Source: an uncultured Armatimonadota bacterium (GTDB lineage: Bacteria; Armatimonadota; Armatimonadia; Armatimonadales; Armatimonadaceae). From it: a stretch of DNA of 7,624 bases. The DNA is taken from positions 1 to 7,624 of the forward strand of contig CAIYBQ010000183.1 of the NCBI GenBank assembly GCA_903924445.1, in the 5' to 3' direction. Within the stretch, counting starts at the first letter, position 1; every line of letters begins with the position of its first letter. Positions 1 to 6,991 of this stretch are shown here, one piece after another. Below the pieces are notes generated by a model. The model saw nothing but the letters and a program-made list of their open reading frames with translations. It searched no databases and was not told the origin of the DNA. The position numbers and the translations under genes are program-made.

Positions 1-1
1 A

Positions 2-1456
2 CTTTTCCCTGGATATGTGGCAACGGGTGCTTATCCATTTCGGGTGACGCGGGATGCTGATGTTGAAATCCGTGAGGCAGAGGCGGAAGACCTCATGCAG
101 GCGGTGACTGCAGACATTGAACGCAGACACTTTAGCTTTGTGACTCGGCTTGAAGTGTCAACGGATATGCCGATCCACATTCGTGAGCTGCTTGTCCAAG
201 GGCTTGAAATGGATGCCCGTAACGTTGCAGTCAGCTCAGAAACAGGTCCTGGTGTGCTTGGTGTTTCGGCCTATATGGAGCTTGTTGGGCTTCCGTACCC
301 CGAACTTAAAGATGCCCCACATGTCCCCAGAATCCCGGACTTGTTTACCAGTGGAGAGGAGATCTTTTCGCTGGTCGCACGTGAGGATGTTCTCTTACAT
401 CACCCGTATGACAGCTTCAACCCGGTTATCCAATATGTACAGGAAGCCGCTCGTGACCAAGATGTCCTTGCGATCAAGCAAGCCTTGTACCGCGTAGGGA
501 CAAAGTCTCCGATCGTCCAGGCGCTGATGGAAGCCCGTGATGTTGACACACAGGTTGCAGTGCTCGTTGAGCTCAAAGCACGCTTTGATGAGCAAAACAA
601 CATCACATGGGCGCGCCGCTTGGATGAAGCAGGCGTTCACGTTGCCTACGGACTCATCGGACTGAAGACGCATGCCAAGATTCTCTTGATTGTGCGACGT
701 AACCCGGATGGCAGTATCCGAAGGTTTGTGCACCTCGGTACGGGCAACTACAACGCGACGACGGCACGCATCTACACGGACTTCGGGCTGATGTCAGCCG
801 ATCCTGATCTTGGTGCGGATGTTTCCGACCTCTTTAACGTTCTCACCGGGTATTCAAAACAAAAGACATTCCGGAAACTATTAGTCGCTCCACTAAATCT
901 ACGTGAGCGCTTAGTCGAGATGATTCGGCGAGAGGCTCATCATGCCCGAAAGGGCAGGACTGCGCGCATCATTTTCCAGATGAATGCATTGGTGGATGAG
1001 GAAATGATCCGCGAGCTCTATGATGCTAGCCGTCATGGTGTGCAGATTGACTTGATTGTCCGCGGAATCTGCTGCCTTGTGCCGGGCCTCGATGGTTGGT
1101 CAGAGAATATTAGAGTTATCTCAATCGTTGGACGGTTCCTGGAACATGCCCGCATTTACTTCTTCCATAACCACGGGGACACTCAATTGTGGATGGGAAG
1201 CGCTGATCTCATGACCCGTAATCTGGATCGCCGTGTAGAGGTCGTCTTTCCTGTAGAGCTTGCACGGCATAAACAATATGTTGTCGAGCAGGTCTTGCTA
1301 ACGATGCTGTCGGACACCGCACAGGCACGCCAGCTTACACCCGATGGTCAGTGGGAGCGCCTGCGGCCAGGTCCCCGCAAGCGGCGCGTTGATTCTCAGC
1401 AGCTGTTTGTGGTTGGAAAGAAACGCCGCCGCAACGCATCTACAAAAGGCGAGTAA
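2..1456 (+). CDS. ppk1: Polyphosphate kinase 1, C-terminal part (5' end outside window)
   Basis: Polyphosphate kinase 1 reversibly transfers the gamma-phosphate of ATP onto inorganic polyphosphate chains through a phosphohistidine intermediate; it is usually cytoplasmic or membrane-associated. The frame is open to the left window edge. The GTG at 17 is an internal codon, not a start: the five codons before it read LFPGY and continue a normal PPK sequence into PFRVTRDAD. About 484 residues are visible and roughly 210 are missing compared with the usual length near 690. Numbering from the GTG, the two catalytic phospholipase-D-like domains are intact. The phosphorylated histidine lies in LKTHAKI (His219), followed by HLGTGNYN (His239), and the second active-site histidine is in RFLEHARIYFF (His377). 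The signature GICCLVPG lies just before it. The protein ends in a basic tail (GKKRRR). The stop overlaps the 3' end of the convergent gene by 17 bases. Identification is firm. Confidence 0.96.
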   Translation, partial: LFPGYVATGAYPFRVTRDADVEIREAEAEDLMQAVTADIERRHFSFVTRLEVSTDMPIHIRELLVQGLEMDARNVAVSSETGPGVLGVSAYMELVGLPYPELKDAPHVPRIPDLFTSGEEIFSLVAREDVLLHHPYDSFNPVIQYVQEAARDQDVLAIKQALYRVGTKSPIVQALMEARDVDTQVAVLVELKARFDEQNNITWARRLDEAGVHVAYGLIGLKTHAKILLIVRRNPDGSIRRFVHLGTGNYNATTARIYTDFGLMSADPDLGADVSDLFNVLTGYSKQKTFRKLLVAPLNLRERLVEMIRREAHHARKGRTARIIFQMNALVDEEMIRELYDASRHGVQIDLIVRGICCLVPGLDGWSENIRVISIVGRFLEHARIYFFHNHGDTQLWMGSADLMTRNLDRRVEVVFPVELARHKQYVVEQVLLTMLSDTAQARQLTPDGQWERLRPGPRKRRVDSQQLFVVGKKRRRNASTKGE

Positions 1457-2135
1457 ATGTCAGTACTGGAGTCGCGAACCAAGCAAAGTTGAAAACACGG
1501 TCAACATCCGCGCCTCCTTCTATAGTTCGTACTCCGATGCCAGCCGTGTAGTCGTTTCCAATCGCATAGTTCGCCCGCACGCCAAGATCGATTGCCCGCC
1601 CAGGGCCACCGCCTAGGGCATCCAAATCAAATGTCATCGTGCTTCGCGGGGAGAGTTGCTTCTTGCCGGCAATGTGGACCAAGGGGACCCACCCAATATT
1701 GGCTTCCGCTGCGCTGACCGTTGGCTGGGACAACGAAATGGTCGCATCGCGTACCTTCATCGTGCCACCTAACTCCAGCTGCCATCCTGCTGTCGTTTTC
1801 CATGGCTTGCGGTAGGTGAAGCGATAGGACCGAAACTCATAGAGGGCATCTGTTGGAACACCTGCAGCAAAGGTTACATCTTTGAACGTGGAAGCATCGC
1901 CAAGCGAACCCTGACCATGAATGCTAAGAGGAGCGTAGTACAAACGAAAGGTACCTTTACGAATTGGGACTTCGATCTGTACACGGCTTGCATTCGATGC
2001 CTCGTTCCTGCCGATTAGATTCCGGAGGTTAAGGTAAGTGCCTCCATCGCCGGGAATCCGCGCTACATTGCGCAGTGTGTATACGGGACCATATTCAGCA
2101 ATGATGGCCGGTCTTGGTGGCAGAGGAGTGTCCAT
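1440..2135 (-). CDS. Putative outer-membrane beta-barrel protein without a signal peptide
   Basis: This 231-residue protein has no assigned function. Most of it consists of short amphipathic stretches with alternating polar and hydrophobic residues (for example RVQIEVPI, FRSYRFTYRKPW, GWQLELGGTMKV and NFAWFATPVLTF), joined by Gly/Asp-rich turns. This is the texture of a small outer-membrane beta-barrel. Landmarks are RIPGDGG near residue 28, a conserved-looking DLDALGGGPGRAIDLG in the last third, and EGGADVDRVFNFAWF close to the C-terminus. From memory these resemble an uncharacterised family of barrel-like proteins; I could not search. The ATG at 2135 is the only usable start in frame before a stop at 2214. 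It has a GGAG at 2146-2149, 10 bases upstream. The N-terminus (MDTPLPPRPAII) lacks the hydrophobic signal sequence such a protein needs. The gene converges on ppk1, overlapping it by 17 bases, and diverges from mrfA. Confidence 0.7.
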   Translation of the reverse strand: MDTPLPPRPAIIAEYGPVYTLRNVARIPGDGGTYLNLRNLIGRNEASNASRVQIEVPIRKGTFRLYYAPLSIHGQGSLGDASTFKDVTFAAGVPTDALYEFRSYRFTYRKPWKTTAGWQLELGGTMKVRDATISLSQPTVSAAEANIGWVPLVHIAGKKQLSPRSTMTFDLDALGGGPGRAIDLGVRANYAIGNDYTAGIGVRTIEGGADVDRVFNFAWFATPVLTFTRLL

Positions 2136-2145
2136 ATGTCTATAA

Positions 2146-2149
2146 CTCC
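2146..2149 (-). promoter_or_regulatory. Likely ribosome binding site of the barrel-like gene
   Basis: GGAG read on the minus strand, 10 bases before the ATG at 2135. It supports that ATG as a real start although the product lacks a signal peptide. The spacing is slightly long. Confidence 0.4.
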
Positions 2150-2200
2150 GGCAGAGCCAGTTTAGTTCCTCTAGAATGCAATGTGTTTGACCCCGATGCG

Positions 2201-4477
2201 ATGCTTTCGAAACTTATGCGAAGTCAGGATTACGATGGACAGCTTGTCTATCGTCACGTCCTTCCAGCTGTCCGGGCATCACCTGAACCATTGGTGCCGC
2301 CGTTTAGCCCAGAGCTCGCGGATGCGTTTCATCGCTTGGGGATAACTGACTTATGGGCACATCAGCGGGAGGCAATAGACTTACTCCGCAGTGGCTACAA
2401 CACCGTCATCACTACCCCAACTGCCAGTGGCAAGTCACTTTGTTACAACGGACCGGTTTATGAGCACTTGTTGGCAAATCGGGATGCACGGGCGCTGTAT
2501 CTGTTTCCAACAAAAGCACTTGCATACGATCAAGCACAAAAACTGACCCAACTTGACCTCTTTGGACGTGTTCCACATGCCACCTACGATGGCGACACGC
2601 ATCGGGATGAACGTTCCGCGATACGACGGGCCGCCAGAATTGTCCTGACGAACCCTGACATGTTGCATGTGTCGATTCTTCACAATCATGCTTTGTGGTC
2701 TCACTTCTTCCGGAACCTGTCTTACATCGTTGTAGATGAAGCCCATGCGTATCGTGGCATCTTCGGAACTCATGTCAGCAGTATCTTCAGGAGGCTTACG
2801 CGGTGGTGTGAGCACTACGGCTCGACGCCGCAGTGGGTGGTCACGAGCGCAACGGTTGGGAACCCTGTTGAGTTTGTGGGAAAGCTCACCAAACAAACTG
2901 TCATCCATGTAAATGGTGGGGATGCTCCTCGCGGGCGGCGGGTATTCGCGATGTGGAATCCTCCGGTCACAAAAGGCGCAACTCCGAAACGTCGCGGAGC
3001 TGGTGGAGAAGCCGCAACGCTTGCTGCGGCACTGGTCAAACAGGATGCACGGACCATCGTGTTTACCCGGGCTCGGCGTTCCACCGAGCTGTTGTACAAG
3101 GCTTGGGTGTCGATGGTTTCGGCAACGATAAACGGCGAGGCTTTAGCAGAGCGCATCACACCCTATCGCGCGGGCTACACAAAAGAACAGCGGCGCGACA
3201 TAGAACAGCGATTGTTCTCCGGAGAGCTTATGGGCGTTGTCGCTACATCTGCGCTCGAGCTTGGAGTCGATATCGGCTCACTCGATGCCGCAGTTATATC
3301 GGGTTACCCTGGGACGATTGCAAGTACATGGCAGCAAAGTGGAAGGGCAGGGCGACGGGAAACAGAGTCGCTTACCATTTTGGTCGCATCAGATAATCCG
3401 CTCGATCAGTTCCTGATGCGTCATCCGTCCTACCTCTTCGAAACAGGGGTGGAAAATGCGGTCATCAATCCAGATAACCCGCATGTCGTCGGTGCCCACA
3501 TTTGTTGTGCCGCGGATGAAGGATTGCTAGGTCAGGAACAGATAATCAGGATGTTTGGTGAGCGTGCCGAGTATGCAATTGGATTGTTGGAGAAAAGCGG
3601 AGCCTTGCGCTTTGATGGTCATTTTTACCGCTACATCGGACCACCACGGGCGTGCGACCAGTTCAGCATTCGTTCCGCCGATGGAACCCTTTACGCTGTT
3701 TTGACTTCCGATGGAGCCACCATTGGGACAGTTGAAGGCCACCGTGTCAACGAAGAGCTCTTTGTCGGTGCGTTTTATTACCATCAAGGGATTGCGTACG
3801 AAGTTGTAACGCTTGATCGCACCAAACGCCAAGCAACCGTGGCTAGGGCAAACCGTGACTACATCACCAATGCCAGATCAACTGGTTCCATCGATGTTAT
3901 CGAAACGCAAGGCTCCAAGGAAGTCGGCGAGACAATCGTCTACTTTGGACTGGTCAAAGTAAAACGCCGTGTGACTGGATACGAGAAGCGGGGACTGGGC
4001 TCTGATGATCCTCCGGAAGTCGTCGAGCTTGATATGCCCGAAACCGAGTTTGTAACCACAGCCGTTTGGTATCCAGTTACGCCAGACACGGAGCGGACAT
4101 TGGGGATGCTTGGTGCTGACTTACCTGGCACCGTCCATGCTGCAGAACATGCCGCTATTGGAATCCTTCCGCTGTTCGCTCTTTGTGACCGTAATGACAT
4201 TGGTGGGGTTTCGACGCCTTATCATGCCCATGTGGGTGGACCCGCCGTCTTTGTCCACGATGCGGTCCCGATGGGAGTTGGTATTGCCGAGGCTGGTTTT
4301 CGCGTCGCGAGGGAGTGGCTGGGCGCAACAGCATCACTGATTAGTGGTTGCCCTTGTGAATCAGGCTGCCCCGCTTGCATCCAATCTCCAAAATGTGGGA
4401 ACAACAATGCACCCTTGGATAAGGCTGGTGCCGCCGTTTTACTAAAGAGGCAGTTTGTCGTTACCACGAACGATTGA
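2201..4477 (+). CDS. mrfA: MrfA/YprA-type DEAH-box helicase with C-terminal DUF1998 and Cys4 cluster
   Basis: This is a superfamily 2 ATP-dependent DNA helicase of the YprA/MrfA type. In Bacillus subtilis MrfA acts with the nuclease MrfB in a UvrABC-independent excision pathway for mitomycin C lesions. From ATG 2201 the protein has 758 residues, close to the 749 of B. subtilis MrfA. Visible motifs are Walker A TPTASGKS (Lys78), Walker B DEAH (179-182), SAT (216-218), the ELGVDIG segment and motif VI QQSGRAGRR (378-386). The C-terminal DUF1998 region carries CDRNDIGG and ends in a probable zinc site, CPCESGCPAC, with Cys717, 719, 723 and 726. A tail SPKCGNNN follows, which I associate with actinobacterial-type members. 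The frame extends upstream to a TTG at 2114, which would add 29 residues and overlap the divergent gene. No candidate start has a good Shine-Dalgarno site, so the start is chosen by family length. No mrfB-like gene is in the window. Confidence 0.93.
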   Translation: MLSKLMRSQDYDGQLVYRHVLPAVRASPEPLVPPFSPELADAFHRLGITDLWAHQREAIDLLRSGYNTVITTPTASGKSLCYNGPVYEHLLANRDARALYLFPTKALAYDQAQKLTQLDLFGRVPHATYDGDTHRDERSAIRRAARIVLTNPDMLHVSILHNHALWSHFFRNLSYIVVDEAHAYRGIFGTHVSSIFRRLTRWCEHYGSTPQWVVTSATVGNPVEFVGKLTKQTVIHVNGGDAPRGRRVFAMWNPPVTKGATPKRRGAGGEAATLAAALVKQDARTIVFTRARRSTELLYKAWVSMVSATINGEALAERITPYRAGYTKEQRRDIEQRLFSGELMGVVATSALELGVDIGSLDAAVISGYPGTIASTWQQSGRAGRRETESLTILVASDNPLDQFLMRHPSYLFETGVENAVINPDNPHVVGAHICCAADEGLLGQEQIIRMFGERAEYAIGLLEKSGALRFDGHFYRYIGPPRACDQFSIRSADGTLYAVLTSDGATIGTVEGHRVNEELFVGAFYYHQGIAYEVVTLDRTKRQATVARANRDYITNARSTGSIDVIETQGSKEVGETIVYFGLVKVKRRVTGYEKRGLGSDDPPEVVELDMPETEFVTTAVWYPVTPDTERTLGMLGADLPGTVHAAEHAAIGILPLFALCDRNDIGGVSTPYHAHVGGPAVFVHDAVPMGVGIAEAGFRVAREWLGATASLISGCPCESGCPACIQSPKCGNNNAPLDKAGAAVLLKRQFVVTTND

Positions 4478-4489
4478 TTTTAGTTAGTT

Positions 4490-4499
4490 TTTCCGGAAA
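4490..4499. repeat. 10-base perfect palindrome after mrfA
   Basis: TTTCCGGAAA lies 13 to 22 bases past the mrfA stop. It overlaps the left arm of a looser inverted repeat, ACGTTC (4499-4504) and GAACGT (4519-4524), with a 14-base loop. It has no GC-rich stem followed by a T-run, so it is not a standard intrinsic terminator. It could be an operator for the gene cluster that follows, or chance. Confidence 0.3.
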
Positions 4500-4523
4500 C
4501 GTTCTGTTGTGAGGATTCGAACG

Positions 4524-4529
4524 TACAAT
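4524..4529 (+). promoter_or_regulatory. Weak candidate -10 box for the M23-yvlD-rapZ-yvcK cluster
   Basis: TACAAT differs from the sigma-70 -10 consensus at one position and lies 58 bases before the proposed M23 gene start. No convincing -35 hexamer sits 16 to 18 bases upstream. The call rests mainly on position in the only sizeable gap before the cluster. Confidence 0.25.
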
Positions 4530-4574
4530 GTGCAGGTCTTGGATGTGTCAGGTATGTTGGTTTAGGTCTTCCAT

Positions 4575-4580
4575 GGGGGA
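4575..4580 (+). promoter_or_regulatory. Ribosome binding site that fixes the M23 gene start
   Basis: GGGGGA lies 7 bases before the ATG at 4588. It favours that ATG over the in-frame ATGs at 4528 and 4573. The choice also puts the basic and hydrophobic parts of the signal peptide right at the N-terminus. Confidence 0.7.
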
Positions 4581-4587
4581 TAACCGG

Positions 4588-5745
4588 ATGACGGCGAAAC
4601 ACGTAATGAATCTTGGAAATGCAGCTGCTACCATTGGCCTCATTTCGCTGTCAATGCTGCCACAATCCGTGACCGCGCAAGCAACCAAGCAAGACACGAG
4701 TAAGCTGAGAAATCAGGTCCGCGCCCTGCAAAATCAAATGCAGCAGACCCGACAGGAACTTCGCGGTGCGCGTCGTACCGAGTCGATCATTGCTGATGAG
4801 CTTGACCGTAATCAGTCCGCTTTAAAATCGACCCGAAATCAGCTGCGGGAGACCAAATCACGCCTTGCACGAACGCTCTCCGAATCCGAGCAGATAACGA
4901 ATGAACTGAAGCGCTGTGAGGATTTACTCAAAGAACAAGAATTACAGCTGGCGAAGCGCTTGGTGGCCAATTATCGGCAGGGGCCTGTGCGCTACATTTC
5001 AGTTTTGCTTGGTTCCCATTCAATGGCAGAACTTAGCACGCGTGCACAGTTCGTGCGGTCAATCGTTAAACATGATGCTTCCCTCATCGCATCGGTGAAG
5101 TCAGACAGAGCAAAAGTCGTCCGCTGGAAAAAGCAAGTGGATGACAAAGCGCGGGAAATTGCAGACCGAAAGAATGAACTTGGAAGTCAGCAGCTCGAAG
5201 AAGCGCAAGTCGTGCAGCGTCGCCGGGGATTGTTGGCTGAAGCGGAGCAGGTGCGTGAGGCTCTTGAGCAAGAACTACGCGATCTGTCTGCAGACTCACG
5301 TGCCATTTCAGCTCGTATCAGGGCGATGGAGCGCACGGCCGGTGGTAAGGCACGCCTCAATAAAAAGTTCAGTGGTAGCTTCTCCCAACCAGCAGATGGT
5401 CCTATTACATCTAACTTTGGAATGCGCTTTCATCCGATTGTGAAGCGGAACCGGATGCACACTGGCATCGACATCGGGGCTGGCTCAGGATCTCCAATTC
5501 GTGCAGCCGCAGCGGGAACAGTTACTTTCCGTGGAACGATGTCAGGGTACGGCAACGTAATTCTAATCGACCACGGTGGTGGAACATCTACCTTGTATGC
5601 ACACTGTTCATCATTAGTTGCACACGAGGGCCAACAGGTGTCTCAAGGTCAACTCATTGCACGTGTTGGTTCAACCGGCCGGGCAACGGGTCCACACCTT
5701 CACTTCGAAGTTCGGCGAAATGGCGAGCCGGTTAATCCGAGATAA
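4588..5745 (+). CDS. Secreted coiled-coil M23 (LytM) peptidoglycan endopeptidase, EnvC/CwlO-like layout
   Basis: This is a predicted extracytoplasmic metallo-endopeptidase that would cut peptidoglycan cross-bridges. The proposed product has 385 residues. A signal peptide (about 1-32) has a short hydrophobic core and ends in a TAQA cleavage site. A long Gln/Arg/Glu-rich coiled coil follows (about 36-275). It is broken in the middle by ANYRQGPVRYISVLLGS, the hallmark turn of EnvC-, CwlO- and PcsB-type proteins. The C-terminal M23 domain (about 280-385) starts at the GPITSNFGMRFHP segment. All zinc and catalytic residues are present: His291 and Asp295 in HTGID, His339 in YAH, and His370 and His372 in HLH. 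It should therefore be an active hydrolase, unlike EnvC, whose site is degenerate and which only activates amidases. Relatives with this coiled coil are often controlled by FtsEX, but no ftsEX is visible here. It heads a tight co-directional cluster, 29 bases before the next gene. Confidence 0.9.
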   Translation: MTAKHVMNLGNAAATIGLISLSMLPQSVTAQATKQDTSKLRNQVRALQNQMQQTRQELRGARRTESIIADELDRNQSALKSTRNQLRETKSRLARTLSESEQITNELKRCEDLLKEQELQLAKRLVANYRQGPVRYISVLLGSHSMAELSTRAQFVRSIVKHDASLIASVKSDRAKVVRWKKQVDDKAREIADRKNELGSQQLEEAQVVQRRRGLLAEAEQVREALEQELRDLSADSRAISARIRAMERTAGGKARLNKKFSGSFSQPADGPITSNFGMRFHPIVKRNRMHTGIDIGAGSGSPIRAAAAGTVTFRGTMSGYGNVILIDHGGGTSTLYAHCSSLVAHEGQQVSQGQLIARVGSTGRATGPHLHFEVRRNGEPVNPR

Positions 5746-5759
5746 CCGACCATGTCAAT

Positions 5760-5765
5760 GGGGGA
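5760..5765 (+). promoter_or_regulatory. Ribosome binding site of the yvlD-like gene
   Basis: GGGGGA lies 9 bases before the GTG at 5775. The two ATGs nearby (5752 and 5758) are in another frame, so this site supports the GTG start. Confidence 0.5.
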
Positions 5766-5774
5766 AAAGATCTG

Positions 5775-6149
5775 GTGATCAGAACCTTAATTAGGTGGGT
5801 CTTGGCTGCAGTTGCGATGACTGTGGCTGTCAAAGTAGCAAATAGTGCAGGGATGAATGGTGTGCGAATAGATAATTTCGCGGCCGCACTCGTCTGTATT
5901 GCTGTCCTTTCATTGGTTAATGCCATCCTCAAACCGATCGTTAATGCTCTGGCATGTGCAATCAATCTGATGACGTTTGGGTTGTTCCGGTTGGTTGTCA
6001 ATGGAGTCATGTGGTTGCTTGTCAGCCAGCTGGATTTGGGACTGCATGTCACTGGCCTGCTCGATGCCATTGTCGCCAGCATCGCACTGACAGTGCTTGG
6101 GTGGATCCTCGACTTGATTGTTCCTGCGAAGTCACGGGGTTACGAATGA
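5775..6149 (+). CDS. YvlD-like four-helix membrane protein (phage holin 4_2 superfamily)
   Basis: This is a 124-residue inner-membrane protein of unknown molecular role. It belongs to the family filed as 'phage holin family 4 superfamily IV', which includes B. subtilis YvlD and is chromosomal and widespread; the holin name does not imply a prophage. Hydrophobic segments lie at about residues 5-22, 36-52, 56-83 (probably two short helices or a hairpin) and 95-116. The family signature is clear: a SLVNAILKPIVN stretch, then LMTFGLFRLVVN, then a C-terminal helix ending in ILDLIVP. The start is GTG at 5775, backed by GGGGGA upstream. The stop overlaps the rapZ start as ATGA, so the two are probably translationally coupled. 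Lying between a peptidoglycan hydrolase and rapZ-yvcK, it is likely to work in the envelope, but nothing in the sequence says how. Confidence 0.85.
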   Translation: MIRTLIRWVLAAVAMTVAVKVANSAGMNGVRIDNFAAALVCIAVLSLVNAILKPIVNALACAINLMTFGLFRLVVNGVMWLLVSQLDLGLHVTGLLDAIVASIALTVLGWILDLIVPAKSRGYE

Positions 6150-6991
6150 CAAATCCGCTCGTGCTCCTGACTGGCATGAGTGGAGCTGGTAAGTCCCTTG
6201 CCGCCAGTGTCTTCGAAGATATCGGCTGGACGGTGATTGACAATTTTCCTGCTGCATGGATGCAACGACTTGGTCAGGTGGTTGACCGGCCATTGTGTAT
6301 CATTTGCGACACACGAGGCGGCGACCTAACCGGTGTACACGCGGCCATCGCAAGCTGGCAGGTGAAGCCAACGGTTGTCTTCCTCGATGCGACGGATGAA
6401 GTGCTGGTTCGGCGGTTCAAAGAAACACGCCGCTCACATCCGATGTTCGCTGTAAGCGGTGGGATCATCCCTGCGATAGTTGCCGAGCGACAAGCATTGG
6501 CATCTCTGAAGGCAGAGGCCGATGTCACTATTGACACCACGGTGCTTACCGCCCTTCAGTTACGTCAGGCCTTGCGACAGCGGTTTTCGCTGGATCAGGC
6601 ATCCGATTCCAGTCTGATCGTCTCGGTTGTCTCCTTTGGATTCAAACATGGCTCGCCATTGGATGCCGACTTGGTCTTTGATGTCCGTTTCCTGCAGAAT
6701 CCGTTTTACATTGCCGAACTTCGGCTGCATTCTGGGCTAGATGAAGATGTCCAGCATTTTATTGACCGGGATGAACGTACATCAGTCCTACTCCAAAAGC
6801 TGTCTGATCTGGTTGAGTGGACGATTCCGCATTACTCCGATGAAGGTAAAGCCTATCTCACCATCGCCATCGGGTGTACAGGCGGTCGACATCGGTCGGT
6901 GTATATCGCTGAACGCCTTGGAGCCTATCTGAGGGATGCTGGAGTTCGGACCATTATTGACCATCGGGATGTCAACAAGGGGCATCAATAG
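6146..6991 (+). CDS. rapZ: RapZ nucleotide-binding protein (YvcJ family)
   Basis: RapZ/YvcJ proteins bind and hydrolyse nucleotides. In E. coli RapZ binds the small RNAs GlmY and GlmZ and steers RNase E to control glucosamine-6-phosphate synthase; in Gram-positives the homologue YvcJ has a less clear role. From ATG 6146 the protein has 281 residues, against 284 in E. coli. The frame is open further upstream, but the ATGA overlap with the preceding gene, GGGG at 6136-6139 and a Walker A motif close to the N-terminus fix this start. Walker A is GMSGAGKS (10-17), followed by VIDNFP, where most relatives have VDNLP, then DTRGGD and RRFKETRRSHPM. The C-terminal half has the family blocks SFGFKHGSP, DADLVFDVRFLQNP, EGKAYLTIAIGCTGG and HRSVYIAERL. 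The basic C-terminal tail I associate with E. coli RapZ is absent. It is followed at once by yvcK. Confidence 0.96.
   Translation: MTNPLVLLTGMSGAGKSLAASVFEDIGWTVIDNFPAAWMQRLGQVVDRPLCIICDTRGGDLTGVHAAIASWQVKPTVVFLDATDEVLVRRFKETRRSHPMFAVSGGIIPAIVAERQALASLKAEADVTIDTTVLTALQLRQALRQRFSLDQASDSSLIVSVVSFGFKHGSPLDADLVFDVRFLQNPFYIAELRLHSGLDEDVQHFIDRDERTSVLLQKLSDLVEWTIPHYSDEGKAYLTIAIGCTGGRHRSVYIAERLGAYLRDAGVRTIIDHRDVNKGHQ
6977..6982 (+). promoter_or_regulatory. Ribosome binding site of yvcK inside rapZ
   Basis: AAGGGG sits 8 bases before the GTG at 6991, within the last codons of rapZ. It supports the GTG start and the TAGTG stop-start overlap. Confidence 0.65.

Noticed and set aside
17..19. GTG at 17 as the start of ppk1
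   Set aside because: The frame is open to the window edge, the codons before it continue a PPK-like sequence, and about 210 N-terminal residues of the family would be missing.
1344..1616. Plus-strand open frame across the ppk1 end and the barrel-like gene
   Set aside because: It has no recognisable protein features and is covered by two better supported genes in other frames.
2137..2146. TATAAC (2141-2146) as the mrfA -10 box
   Set aside because: The nearest -35-like hexamer (TTGGTG, 2114-2119) is 21 bases away and no proper extended -10 is present, so it is too weak to annotate.
4515..4535. SOS box (CGAAC-type) near the mrfA to M23 gap
   Set aside because: CGAAC occurs at 4518-4522, but the matching GTTCG half is absent at the required spacing, and it lies downstream of mrfA, not upstream.
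4528..4587. Upstream in-frame ATGs (4528, 4573) as the start of the M23 protein
   Set aside because: They add a Cys/Trp-rich segment in front of the signal peptide and lack a good Shine-Dalgarno site; ATG 4588 has GGGGGA at 7 bases.
5954..6145. N-terminal extension of RapZ read inside the yvlD-like gene
   Set aside because: This stretch overlaps a clear membrane-protein gene in another frame, and RapZ starts at 6146 with Walker A at residues 10-17 as expected.
5775..6149. Phage holin, hence a prophage remnant
   Set aside because: The family name is historical; the protein is a chromosomal YvlD-type membrane protein in a housekeeping operon, with no phage genes nearby.
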